This document shows positions 1 through 12,600 of a stretch of DNA of 64,000 nt, one piece after another (the first letter of the stretch is position 1; every line of letters starts with the position of its first letter). This DNA comes from Phytoseiulus persimilis (taxonomy: Eukaryota > Arthropoda > Arachnida > Mesostigmata > Phytoseiidae): positions 39,804,001-39,868,000 of the forward strand of contig CM075101.1 of assembly GCA_037576195.1 (NCBI GenBank). Direction: 5' to 3'. The position numbers were made by a program, and so were the translations under genes. The notes beneath the pieces are model-generated. The model was not told the origin of the DNA, did not search any database, and was given only the letters and a program-made list of their open reading frames with translations.

Positions 1-3000
1 CACTCCGCCAACAACTCTGACAAGTCGCCCTTTTGAGTGCGTATTGCGGACCTCTGACTCACCATGTATGACTTGATATGATGACGCGAGATGCGCATCT
101 ACATCAGCTCTGAGTTGGTTTGGCATTATGTTCGCAGACGTCTTCGCGTTGTCCGAACAACATCTGTTATTGGGCTTTGTTCTCAGTTCCTTTCTTGGCC
201 TGGCGAGGCGTTCTTGACGCTTCCGAAATAAGAAAACGATTCCGCCCACATTCGAATTCGTTTCGAAACCCAGTTGTTCAGTTCGGAATCCCGGCGTGAT
301 CCGAAGGGAGTCGCCCCGAGCTCTAACCTTGATGAAGAGATTCCCTCTGTCCTGTACCGATGGCAAGGGAAAACCGATTGCTGCGCAGCTCTTCCTATCC
401 GAGAGCCGAAAAATTGAAAATACAAACCTACGGCCACATGATTGAACCACTGTTTAAGCCCCCATTCTTGACGTGATCGATAGCACATTCGAGCGCTTTC
501 GATCCCGGCTGTGTTTGCTACTCCTTTCGTCTTGTCGCCGGCATCTGATGTTCTAGCCGTAACAGCTCCGCGAGGGTTGGAAGCAGGAATCTGTGCCTGC
601 CTGACTGACTGACTGACTGGCTGACCTGCCCACCATTTAACAATGTGCCCGAATGCCCGTCCGATTCCGAACACCCTTGTCTTTCGGTTGCGGCCCTTTG
701 ACCACGGCAAGAGAGGAGTGGTCCTGCTTGCTCGTATCCTTCGATTGAATGCGAGAATCTGTAACAAAGTAAGCGCCGAATACATCAACAACGACGACAA
801 CAAGATCGACGAGAGAGACTGCTTGTCGGGCAGTCGCTCAGCCCCAGTCTGCTGCAGCAAGGTCGGCGAGGCAAAATACGAAAACGCAACCCTTGTACGA
901 AACGCCTTCTCTCAGAACCTCGAAGCGGACCGGTTGACCACATCATCTTCACCGCCGCCGCCGCCGCCACCACTGCAGCGATAGCAGCTGCCTCAATCAC
1001 CGAGAAAGGCAGTCCAGGTCTGGAAAGAATTGAGTGTGGCAACGGGCAGTGGTTCTCAGACTGCGAGATCATTGCTACGCTTCCTCGCACAACAACGAAA
1101 TACAGCGAGATTCAAGTTGGTCAAGGTGACTGCCTTGAAGCAGCGAATGCAGATCGGGCTCCAGATGTCTTGAAGTTTTCATTCGCCGAATCATTCAGAG
1201 GGTCGGCTGAAACCGAGTGCGTTAAAAAAAGGGCTGGCTCGTTTGATCATGCACGAGGATCGAATCCGCGAGCTTGTCCCGCGTTCTGGGCAACGACGAA
1301 AGGCTCTTGAGGCATGCAGGAACGAATTTTTAGCTCCGTTCGGATGAATGAGTGTGGAAGAACGACGCGAGTGAAGAACTGTGGAAGTATTCCCGCTGCA
1401 ATTATATGTTATTTTTTGAAGCTTGGCATTGGAATTTTCTCCAAACAAGGCGTAATTAGCAGAAAGTCTGATGGTGCGGTTGGTTAGTGCGTCTGTAGGT
1501 TGGTTCAAATTGAATAAAGTAAACGCTCCACATTAACCTACAGACCCTGACCCATGTTTGCGTGGATTCCGTGCGACTTGTTGTTGATGCTGCTGCTGCG
1601 AATAAAAAGATTAATAATCACGGCGGGGATGGTCACGTCCGATTGGCAGCTAGAGCGAACTATCGTATGAAACCATCAAACGCTTCGCAGCGAATCGATC
1701 ATTGTTGCTGTGATTGTTTAGAGGTCAGCGTCTGATTTTGCCCCAGCATTCTCAAGTCTCAACGACGCAGCTCGCAAACGCGCCATTGTGGTGCCGCATG
1801 TGGTTACGTCAGTTGAAATTCGAGCCGCGCCCAGCCGTTAAGAACTGCTGAAGTTTTTCTCCTCTAAAAAATTCTGGATAATTTATGGCTTTTCACTTGG
1901 ATGTGAAGCTAATGACGATGATGATGATTCCACTGATGCTGAAGGCGTAGATGATGTTTGCATTGTTGCCTTCACCGCAGCGGATTCAATGTCGGCGGTT
2001 TATGCCGTCCGTCAGCCGGCCTCGTTTCGTTCAACGAGCTTGGAAGTCGTCAACCGACAACGTTGCGCAAGCGCCCCGGACATTCCCATCAGTCGAGAAT
2101 TCGACGCGCAGACGCCGACGACCACACCGGCGATCTGTCTGTCAATCCGAAAGCAGCCGGCAGACTGATAGCCGGTCAGTTCTCAGTTGCAGTCCGCTTC
2201 TGAAAACCACACAGAAGGTGGATCGAGGTTCTCGGTCTGTGAGGGAATTCGATCTGCGAATGCATGTATCCGACAATCGGGATTGATTTCAGCCCCGCTT
2301 CCCTTAGGAAAGGATACGCTCCAGATGTGGAAGATTGTTCGAATTCTCTAAAGATCCGCGCATGGGTCAGGAGCGGCGGCGGCGGCGCCAAATGTAACGA
2401 AGCGATTTCCTCCTTTTTATGACGCGTCTGATCCCCGCGCACGCGACCAGGAGTCGTTGTCGTATATTCCCGATTGTTACCCTGAATTGAGTGAGAGGAC
2501 GCGTCTTATCATCGGGTGATTTCTGATTTGATGCTTTTTCTAGAGGAGAATAGGAAAAAATCGGAAAAAACTCTACGGATCTCGGCCTTTTACAACTCCC
2601 CGGTCGCTTTATTCTGGAAGTTTTTTCCGGAAGCTCGTGAACGAACCGAGAGCATATTCAGACGACGGAATCCGATGATTTTGAGTGTTCCTTCCCGGTT
2701 TCCCGCATCTCACTCTTCTGACAAGAGACTGACGACATTATTATGATCATTATTGTCTCGTAGTGTGAGACCACTGGCTCTGGACTGCTCGTTGCTAGCG
2801 ACGTAGCCGGCTATATACTTGACCGGCAAGTCGACATGGAAGTACATGGCTGGCTTATTCAGCCGGGTGGTTCTCGGTCACTCGGTGCAGCTTGGTCGGT
2901 CGGTGCGTCTGTTCAACGGGTGGTCGGGTGGTTTGGGCCAGCACTCGAGTCCCTCCGCCTGCTTGCCCGACTGACTGGATGTTCTGTGTGAGAGTCTGCT

Positions 3001-6000
3001 CGTGGAAGACTTTGAAAGACACAAGATCACCCATTGTTCCAGCAAGCTAACAAAAATGTCTTCAGATTTTCACCCGCTTCAGCCGTGTCTCCTCACTGAT
3101 CTAACGTGCGGTGGCTGATTGTTCTCCAGTTCAGCAACCACTCATTTCAACACTGCACCGTCCAAACAACACTTTCACAAACATATAAGCGAATGGACGC
3201 GGCGCGAACGAGCTTGCGGATACAAACAGCTTTCCTCTGAAAAGTATAATCATGACGTTCTGGGTCTGTTTTGGCAACTCGGTGTGACTCACTCGCAGGA
3301 AGAGCGACAGAGATTTCCCACGAACACAACTGATAACGAGGTTATGCTCCGTCCGACGAGGGTTCGGAATTCTCTGAGATCCACTTCCTCCATTAATGAC
3401 GCTCGGTTCGTTGTTGCATACAACCTGCGGGACGAGATAATCCCAACTCATCGCGCTCGACGCCTGATGATCCAATCCCTTTCGACATGCGGGGTCCGAC
3501 TCAAAACGTCATGCTCGCTGCCGGAGACATGGTGCGCATGAATCGCGCGCCGATCAATTTTGCCGGAGATAAATTAAATTGCTTTTTCTTCCGATCGGCA
3601 TCCCCTGCCTTTCTTCCCTCGGTCAATCCCTCATTCCACGCTTGTGGTATAATTTGAACGCTAATGCCTCACTGCAATCACAAACGAAATGCTGCTGTTC
3701 CTGTCGGTAGGAACGCTTTCGCGTCGCGGAAAGCAGGACAGAAAGCTGCTGGAAGCGAGCGAGCCGAGCGGTCAAATGCCCGTCCGTTTGTCCGCCTGCT
3801 TGCTCTCGCGACGAACAAGCGGCGGAAATGTTTTTTTTTTTTTCTCGGTTTCGTTCAAAATCGTCTTCTTACCGACTAGGTGATATCAACGCGGTCGTTA
3901 ATGGTGCACAACTATTTGAGCTTGATCACAGCTCGGCCACAATTTGCGACGTCAAATTACGTTGACGTTTCTGGCGTCCCTCGGCTACCCGCAGTAGAGG
4001 CAGCCGATCTATCTATATGTCCATCCGTCCGTGTAGCTATCAGTCGATCGATCGCCTGCTCGGTCGTTTGCTCGATTTGACGTGAAAACGGAAACGTATC
4101 GAAACAGAGCCGAAACGAAAAGGAAAACGGAATCAAGGAGGGAATCGGGGCTGAGCTCCGCTGAAAGATAGCTATGAGTTCGGTTTGCTCCTTTGCCGCA
4201 GTGATGTTAACTCCTCACTCTCACTTTTTCCTGAACGTTGTTCGCCGACTTCATCGTCGGTCGACCGTGCTCGATTCACGATCTGGAGGAACGCCGCGTT
4301 CTGAAATCGAGAACGAACACTGTTCGCGTAGAGGAGCACAGTTCTCTGAGGAGACGAGATCTGGGTGAATTCAACGATTCCCGTGATTTCGTTGCGTGAG
4401 GCTGGCTGACTAAGTGCCGGCGGCGGCGTCGTTGATGAGAACCCCAGCTCCGACTGGATGATGCACCAAGCAACCACATTTCGAATTGGGCTATGCGTGC
4501 GACGGGAATTAGCGACCGCAAACGGAAACACGTACAAACAATTCACGACAGGAATGTAGCGCGAGAGAGAGTGGATGGCTTCTGGTTTCTCTTTTCGGCG
4601 GAATCAGAAAACGAACCTCGACCACCTCTGCCACCAGAATAGCTCTGGATGCTGCCCGAGAATCCGCTGGAGATTGGCTACAGCTTCGAGAACCGCGTCG
4701 GTCTTCATGGTATGGGGATGGGATTGATCAACTTCCACATCCCCGGAGGCTCATAAACTTCGCTGTTGACGGTGAATGGCTTGACAGAGATGAAGCACAT
4801 CGAGTAGAAGAGCAACTCGATGGTAATAGGGGCCTTTCGTTAAGGTGTCGCGTCATTGCGAGGACGCGTCTCCGCATTGGACGAGTCCTTATTTATTCCC
4901 CTGTTCTTCAACGTTCCAATTACATGTCAGCGGATCGATTTCAGCCTGATCACAAAAGTGTTGAATAATAGCCAGGATATGAGCGGCTGAACGAGCAGTC
5001 GTGCGATTGATCGGAGCGTCAGGCGTCCGCAAAATCCCTGAGGAACATGGACCACCGGGAATACCGCTAGGAGCCTTTTCATGACGGTGGAAAAATCCAA
5101 CAACCACGACGCCAAGACGTACGCTCCTGGATCGATCCATCGCGTCGGGATTGGATCGGGTTCACTTTGTGAAAGTTTCCCAGTTGTTCACCACTTGAAA
5201 ATCGGAGTCTGCCTCAATCGAGAACTTGTCGACCCCGGACCAATCAATCGGTTGAGAAGTCCGTCCGTAATCCGTGGAGGAATGAGACGATGCGAGGACG
5301 GGTGAAACACGAAAGGCGTCGTGAAATCACTGACGCTCTTCGAATCGCACGATTCGAGGGTGTTCCGGACCCTCGGTGGTCAACTGCGGAGGTAAAGATC
5401 GAGAGGCATAGGAAAGAGCTCTGTGCTCGCCGCGCGCATGAGTCGCTGAGTTACGAAGCTTCATCGGCGATTGTAAGGACGGGCTCGAGAAGTCGTCGGT
5501 TGCCGCTTCGAGCTTGTAGCGGTTCGAACTTGCGTCAAAATCAGCGAAATATTCCCATCAGTTTTCATCGTCGTCGTGCCGCCGCGTCTGTTTTCGTTTT
5601 CGTGGTCGTAGGCACAAATGACGCACGCTCATCATTCATTGGCCTCTCTCGGTCCCTCGCAGCAGCTCACAAGACCTTCCTCTGGTGTCACGCATCGCTG
5701 TGTCTCGTTACCTGTTTTCTCAGAGCGCTCGAACCCTGGCGCAGGAAACATCGTCCCGGAAACTCTGCGTGCTCGGGTTTTCCAAGCGGAAGCCGACCGG
5801 ACCCACAATGGAAACGATAAACTGAGTGAACTATGTGATGTGGTGCGCGGAGGTCCTGGGTATCTTCGGCCTGATTTTCAGTGACGCCGTGATCTGCCGG
5901 AGAACCCGCTGAGGACCTCCTGGCAGAGTTCAAAACTTCCATCCCCACGGCCGGATCTCGACTGAGAAGAGTGTTCCGCTTGACGACGTCTCGATCCCGA

Positions 6001-6036
6001 GTGGAAGTCCTGTGCTTCGACGGATTGCGATCAACC
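1..6036. other. No supported gene (intergenic or 5' flank)
   Basis: I find no exon chain here. The long open frames (for example 183-860 minus, 5290-5820 plus) are rich in Arg and Ser, have no splice partners and resemble no family I know. The region holds short simple repeats, CTGA at about 600-619 and CCG at about 952-969. The part just before 6037 probably carries the 5' UTR or promoter of the coiled-coil gene, but I see no clear TATA box or initiator. Confidence 0.55.
600..619. repeat. (CTGA)n simple repeat
   Basis: Nearly five tandem copies of a CTGA tetramer lie in noncoding sequence. Confidence 0.8.
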
Positions 6037-6640
6037 ATGGGTGCGAACGGTTCCACGCCTAGACTCAAACGCAAGAACTCGCCGGGTGATGTCTCTGACA
6101 GCGGCTCACGGAAAAGTAGGAGCTCGGATGGATCCTTCAAAACTCCTCCGGCTCTCCTAAAGGAGAGCGGCAAGGAGATGACAAGGGACGATTCTAACGC
6201 TGAAGGAAAGCCGAAAAACGAGCCCAAGACCAGGGATAGCGTCATAGAGGACAACAAGGCCAGAGGCAGCTTGAAAGACGAGAGCAAGGCCAAAGAAAAG
6301 AAGAGTGGTTCCGCGAAAGAGCGCAGAAATATGTTTGGCAAGAAGCTGACGTCGGCGGCGCCCATGGCGAACATCGATTCAGACTCCGAAGAGGGCGCTC
6401 AATCCTATCTGGAGCTGGCGGATGAGATCGAGTTCCACACGCCTCCTCCAATTAGAAAAGTCCTCAGTACCTACAAGGAAGTCAAAGAAATCAACAAAGG
6501 CCTCGAGTTGCTCAACGACGTCAACCGTGACACCAAGGATTCCAAGATGTACCTTGACTCGAAGGACTTCAAAACGCCTTCAGTGCTGCAGGTTGACAAG
6601 GGCCTCAGTTTGGATAACAGTCTGACCCGGTTCGCTCGAG
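6037..6640 (+). CDS. Exon 1 of the coiled-coil gene: N-terminus
   Basis: This exon encodes residues 1-201. It begins MGANGS, which fits the N-myristoylation pattern (Gly2, Ser6) if this ATG is used. Residues 10-110 are Lys/Ser/Asp/Glu-rich and look disordered. A more conserved-looking part follows, including EIEFHTPPPIRKVL, with a Pro-directed Thr site. The donor gtacac at 6641 leaves phase 1, completed by the AC that opens the next exon to make Asp. The frame is open for a short way upstream, so a longer N-terminus from another 5' exon is possible. Confidence 0.75.
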
Positions 6641-9600
6641 GTACACGTTTTCTCAATTTGCACATGGCAACAACTTCATCTCACACTCCAACTAGAGTGT
6701 TTCGTCCCTACACACTAGTTTGCCAGCCATATCGTATGAGATACGGTGGTTCTATGCAGCGTTGCGAAACTATGAAGAGGGTTTATGAGCTGGCACGAAC
6801 CTTGACGCATGTTCTCAGCGAGTGGGCTTGCAACAAGGCCTTGTTCGTTCCACCATCGGAAATCGGACGGGGTCGAAGCGCGGTTTTCCCGAACGCCTCA
6901 CCACCGATCACTCGTTGCGGAAGCTTCCGAATCACAGAGATCGACAAATTGGAGTTTCAGTAGTTGAATCTTGAACCGAACCAGTGCCACTCACATGCAC
7001 AGGATGTTGAAGTACCACCAGGATTCCTTTTTGTTAGCTCGATTCTCATGGAGACAATTGCTTCGCAGACAAGATCAGCATGCTAGAGGCCACGAAGACC
7101 GAACAGGAGATCGTCATCAACAAACTTCAGACGGAAGTGGTCAAGTTAAAAGAGAAAGTTCGGCATCTTTGTAAGCTTCGACAGGACTTGCTCGAGCAGC
7201 GAAGTCAGGTTGAAGACCGCATGCGCTCTGTACAAAGGGTAACTATCTCCAAGCATCCTGTCTTGAATCGATGCCTCGTACTATACATATCTTGTTTCCT
7301 CAAGTCTTTCCTATTTCGAATATGAGGGCTGTTATCTGTTCATATGGTGTCTGATACGAGAATGACGGTCAAAAACGACGGTAATCGAGGTATTGACGGC
7401 TTATAATCAACAGGAGCGTGAGCAAGAGATCAATCAACGTGACAGCAAAATTCGGGAGCTCGAAGATGAACTTGAGCAGTACGAGTGCAAGATGGAGTAC
7501 TTGGAACATACACAGGTTCATCTACAACGGAGTCTACTCGGTAAGCGGCGTGCTCTGCTGCCCCTGCTCTCGGTCAGACGCGGAAGGCTTGAGTAGGGAA
7601 GGCTTGAGAGGAGAGCAGATGCGGGCTAGCCTAGTAGTCAGCGGGCAAGGAAGACGGCTGTCTTTTGCGCTATTCTTAGAGTATAGGAAGGAGAGGGGGA
7701 ACTACCGTGATGGAGGACGGGGCAAAGCCGTGGGAGATGGAAACGCATCATGAGTTTATCCTACCTTCGGGCAATCTCCCGGCAAATGTCCGAGTCCACC
7801 TGAGCAGGAGAGAAACCAGGGGTCGGACTAGCCTCATGAATCTTTGGCCTCATCGGGAACATGATCGAGAGCGATCACATTGAGACCGACCCGTGCTCTC
7901 GTACAACTCTCAGCCGGCTTTGATGGATCTTGGATTTTTTCCGCGGCGATCTTCGACGATCTTCTGTATTTGAGCTTCATCGAATGTTGGATAAACTAGA
8001 ACAAGGATTTGCTTGGTTCGTTGATTTGACTCCGAACACGATCATGAACCGTTTCAGCATCGGAGAACAAGACCCCCAAATTACTCGAAGAGCTGCAGAA
8101 AATCAGTCAGGATTTGGCTGAATGTCGCGATGAGCTGAAAGAGAAAAATCACCGAATCCACGAGCTTGCGAATTCAGTCATGACCAAGGAAGCGATGATC
8201 GAACGTCTGCAAGCCGATCTGAAAGCGTTCAAAAAAGAGGCCGCCGCTGAGATGGAAAAGCGATTGTAAGTATCGATTCGTCTCGAAATGTTCACGGTGA
8301 AAATCGAGAACGAGGAGACAAGAGCCGAAGTGCTCGTAATTCGTCGGAGTATGGGCTGTGTCGGTGGATCGCGGTCGAATCCCGGTAACTCGGAGCTCTC
8401 GAATTCATGACATGTTTCAGCCTCACCTACACCGAGGAAAAAGAGCGCCTTATGAGCCAGCTTCAAGAGGAAACTGAAGAGTACGTCAAGGCCGCTTTCG
8501 CTGAGAAGGATTGTCAGCTCAAAGAACTCAATGAGGAGTGGCAAGTTCGTTACGATCAACTCAACGACGAGGTTGGTTGAATCCTGTTCTTCCGCTCAGG
8601 AATATTCCCGATTTCCTCGTTTGCCACCCAGTGAGAGAGCCCAGAACTTTGGGTCGAGCCCGGGTTCGTTCTTGTTTTCAGCAGACTGGTACTTGGTCAT
8701 GTGACGACTCATTGACAATTGCATTGCTGTTTCACTGAGATTCCCGTGACAACCATTCCTTTGGAATAATTCAGCTCAACGTCGCAATAGGAAGGTCAGA
8801 CGATGCTGATGGCAATGAAGTAATACTGAACGAGAGTGACGGTCTTGAAGAAGAGAAGGATGAAAGAATAGCGATTAAGAGGGCTTAAATGGCTCGGAAG
8901 GAGAAAAGAGGGCTCGGAAATGAGTGGGAAAAAAGCTCATGCGAAGTATGGATCTCGACTGTCGGTCTGATCGGAATCGAAAGTTGGAATCGAGCCTTGT
9001 TTGACAGCCAGGAAGGTAGCCCTCTGATCCGGCGGTTTCTTAATTCGTTCTTCTTCTGCTTCTTTTGTTCCGTTACCATCGCTGCCTTATTAAGATGGTG
9101 CTGGCGGTGGCAGCGGCTGCGCCGAAAGATAACATCGTCTTGCATTGTTAGTGCTTTTCTGTGCTGGCTTCTTGAGAAGTTCGCAGACGCTCGAGGTGCG
9201 ACGTTTTCATGACCACAACAAGCAGAGTGGAATCGAAGCGGATGAGAGAGCGGCCGTGGAACGAGAGAGAGCGACCTCTCCAGGAAATCTTCTCAAACTT
9301 GGAACGGAATGAATTCCATGGAACTAGCAGAATATGGAGGAGCTGTATGAACAGGGTGAGGAAAGGGACAAGAATGGTGGACAAATATCTCCTCGAAAAC
9401 TGGTGGCAGGGAAACTTCACCAAGTTCGACAAAGAAGAAGTGAAACTCCATCCGAACGATGAGCGTGATCAGATGCTGAGTTTAATCATTCCATGTGAGG
9501 TGCTTCTATGACAACATGCTACATGCATCATGCAGCCCACAACGAGCAATACACTTTCAAAGATCGACAGCAGCAGAGTTCGAATTCGTCTTCAGGGATT

Positions 9601-12600
9601 GCTGTAGGCGTAATTTGGAATCGAGCGAAATCCGACTCACGGAGTCTATTGCCTACATTTGGTTAGTGTGAAGGAGACCACGGCCACCTAGAACTTCTTA
9701 TAGCAAATTCATCCCGTCGACAACACGACGTGTGAGCCACCTCCGGCTATGTAATCAGCATAAGTTATGAAGTTCTAGTGAGTAGTGGAGCTTGACACCT
9801 CAATCATCGTACCTAAGTCATTCCCCCTGACGACCACCAACTCCCCTCTGAAGATTCATCTGTAAGGCTCGTTGGGGAATTCGAACTTGAGTGATTGTGG
9901 TTCTAAAAGCGGCGAGAAACGATCGAGGCTGAGTTTGGGGGCCCAAGGACGACAGTTCCCGATCGGGCTCCCCCGTTTGTTGGACATACGAGCTACACTC
10001 CCAGACTCCCCGCAAAACGCAGAAAAAAAATATTCCACGAGACGCAGGAACGTCGAGCCTTTCTTTTCACGAAAATGCTCTTTTGATGGCATTGTGAGAT
10101 CGGGCACGTTCTGGCACGGTGTAGGATATCGAGCAAACAGCTTTCGGCTCACGATTTTCCAATGGAGACGAAATCAGTGTATGTATTCCCCAATGTTGAC
10201 TGTACGCCGCAGACGCAACCGCGATCGGAGTTAATTGGAAACGTAGCGCGAAGAACTGATGATCGATGATATTCGTTTTTCAGATGGCGTCTCTGCGGAA
10301 AGAGCTGGAGGAGGCGATCGCGGAGAAAAACGATCTACTCCTATCGAGGGAAGACTCCAGCTCATCAGACGACGAACAAAGTGTTTCGGACGCCTCTGAA
10401 AGCACGAGTTCAGATTCTGAACTCGATTGGCAAGTTCAAGAGCGGATCGAGCGCTTCAGAGAGGAGCTAACGCGAATTCACGATATCAACACGATTGGTA
10501 ATCTTCATACTCTGTTGAAATGTTCATCTTTAGCGACGGAAAAGTGAACCAACAAACTGTCGGCTCAGAGAGCGATTCAAGATTCAATTTCTCATTTCAG
10601 AGCAAAGAACAAAATACGAGAACCAGCTGTCAGAGGTTCGAGATAAGCTCGAGCAGAAAATCATGATACTGAAGAAGCAACACGAGGAAGAGCTACGCGA
10701 GTTCGATCAGCTGCTGAACGACGAACTGAATCGCGTCCACAAGAAGTACCAGACGGAAATCCGAAGGCTCAGGGATCAGAGTGAGTTTATGTGCGAGGGC
10801 AGACAAATCACAGCAGAAGCGAAATTCACCCGATCTGGGGCTAACTTCAGACAGCACGGTCGCGCCTGCCAAGCCTACACTGAGCCCAAGCGTCCTCCGA
10901 GACAAGAGGGAACACCATGAGATCGGAGACCGCTCTTGATCGCGGAAATTCGAAACGATTCTGAGCAATTGTCCAGCTACGAACTCTTTTAGGAACCCAC
11001 TGAGTTCTCTGGATTCACTTTAGCGAATGAAATAGTGGAGCCATTGATAGCAAGCCACAGTGAACAAGAGCCCACGACACGCCCCTCAATCAATCAGCGG
11101 GAAAGCCAACCGGTTTATTCAGATTCGTGAAGCACACAAACTTGAAGAATAAACGGCACCCGTTTGACCGCACCTCGCACCCAGAGCTCCACGCACGAGC
11201 GCCATTCACAGAGTGAGCGAAAAACCTAATTCGAGCGATTCCGGTCAGAGCTGTGTACCCCGGCTGATTACCGAGATCACGGCACAGAAAAACGAGCGAA
11301 AGTTCTCAGTTGGTCAGTGGAATAGCCTTCGCCAGAAAGTGAGTCTTCGGGCGAAATCGCTCGGGGCGCGTCCGGATGCTACCGAGGGGCGGTTCCATAT
11401 TGCGGCCGCGGCGACTATCCAAGCAACCGAGCAGGCCGACAGTACGATCCGACCGGTCCGGCTATTTATAATCTTATACGTATGCGGCGGAGAAAGTCGC
11501 ATTCTTCGTATCAATCTTTCCGCTGTCATTGAGTCCCATCGGCAGTGTTCGCCCTTGTGTCAGCCGTTGGTCCGCCTTGAACCTTCAACAAAACATAGAT
11601 GAGTCATGAGGACGGTATACGGTCGACTGCCAGTCGGTCGGTAGGGCAACGCCATGTTCTGGAACGGCCACGCTCCGGCATCGACACCTTCCCGCATTCA
11701 CAGTAACAGAAGCCCGATCCCGAGACTCGCCCAACGGATATTGTATCCACCCGACGCTAGAGGGGTCGCGGATGTTGAGCGGGAGTGCTCTTCGGGCTTC
11801 GTCTACCTCCCACGGGGATCTTCCGAGTTCGAGCGCTGGGTTGGGACGTCGGGAACCGTTTCGACATGAAAGATTCCTGCCCCTTCCACGGCTCCAAGAC
11901 CTCGTCTCGGTGAGGGTAACCTTTCAACAGGGGTCACGCTCTTCCCTGAGAACGTTGTGATATGCGAAGCGTTTCAGCCCATAAATATCTCTTTCTCCGG
12001 AAGTCGGTCGAAACGAGTGGAATCTGGGTGTCGTTTGAAAGAGCCCTTCCTCTTTCTGTGGTGTCACAATCAAGTGCCGTGGTGTTGTCTTTTGGGCTCT
12101 CCCTGAACCGCCTCTCCTTTCGTCGCACGGTATGTTCGCTGGAGCTCGGTTTGATGCTTGGTTGGTAACACGCGCGTTCGTCCGTCGGCCGCTCGGTCGG
12201 CTGCTCGGCTCGCTAGTTAGTCAATCTGGGAGGAAGATGGAAATGAACACCTACAGCGTTCATCACACTGTCCACCATTGCAGAACAACTCTGCAGCCCT
12301 GAACTTTGAGCTGTCTGCTCCAAAAAGAGTTTCACTCCTTATGCTGCGAAGCCGTCAGCGAGGGACTGACAAAACGAATCAGACCCTCTTCGCGTCTTTG
12401 TCTCTCGGCCCCTGTGCGTTGGCTTCCACCTCCGTTGTTGTCACAAAGCAGGTGCGCTGGATATCATCAAAACAGCAACTACAGTACCTACGGTGGCGGT
12501 TCCATCCAGCAACGATGGCACCACTGTCCGAGGAAATGATCCCCTGCCTCAACGCTAGGGGCACGTCGGGTCGAGCGGATATTACATGCTATCAGCATGA

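Noticed and set aside
183-860. 225-aa minus-strand open frame
   Set aside because: Part of it is translated CTGA repeat, the composition is Arg/Ser-rich, and there are no splice partners or family resemblance. A frame this long is only mildly unusual at this base composition.
5688-6374. 228-aa minus-strand open frame, Leu/Ser-rich
   Set aside because: It is largely the antisense shadow of exon 1 of the coiled-coil gene, whose start context and splice phase are convincing on the plus strand.
8149-8559. 136-aa minus-strand open frame
   Set aside because: Antisense shadow of coiled-coil exons 4 and 5; Leu/Phe-rich content arises from the complement of Glu/Lys codons.
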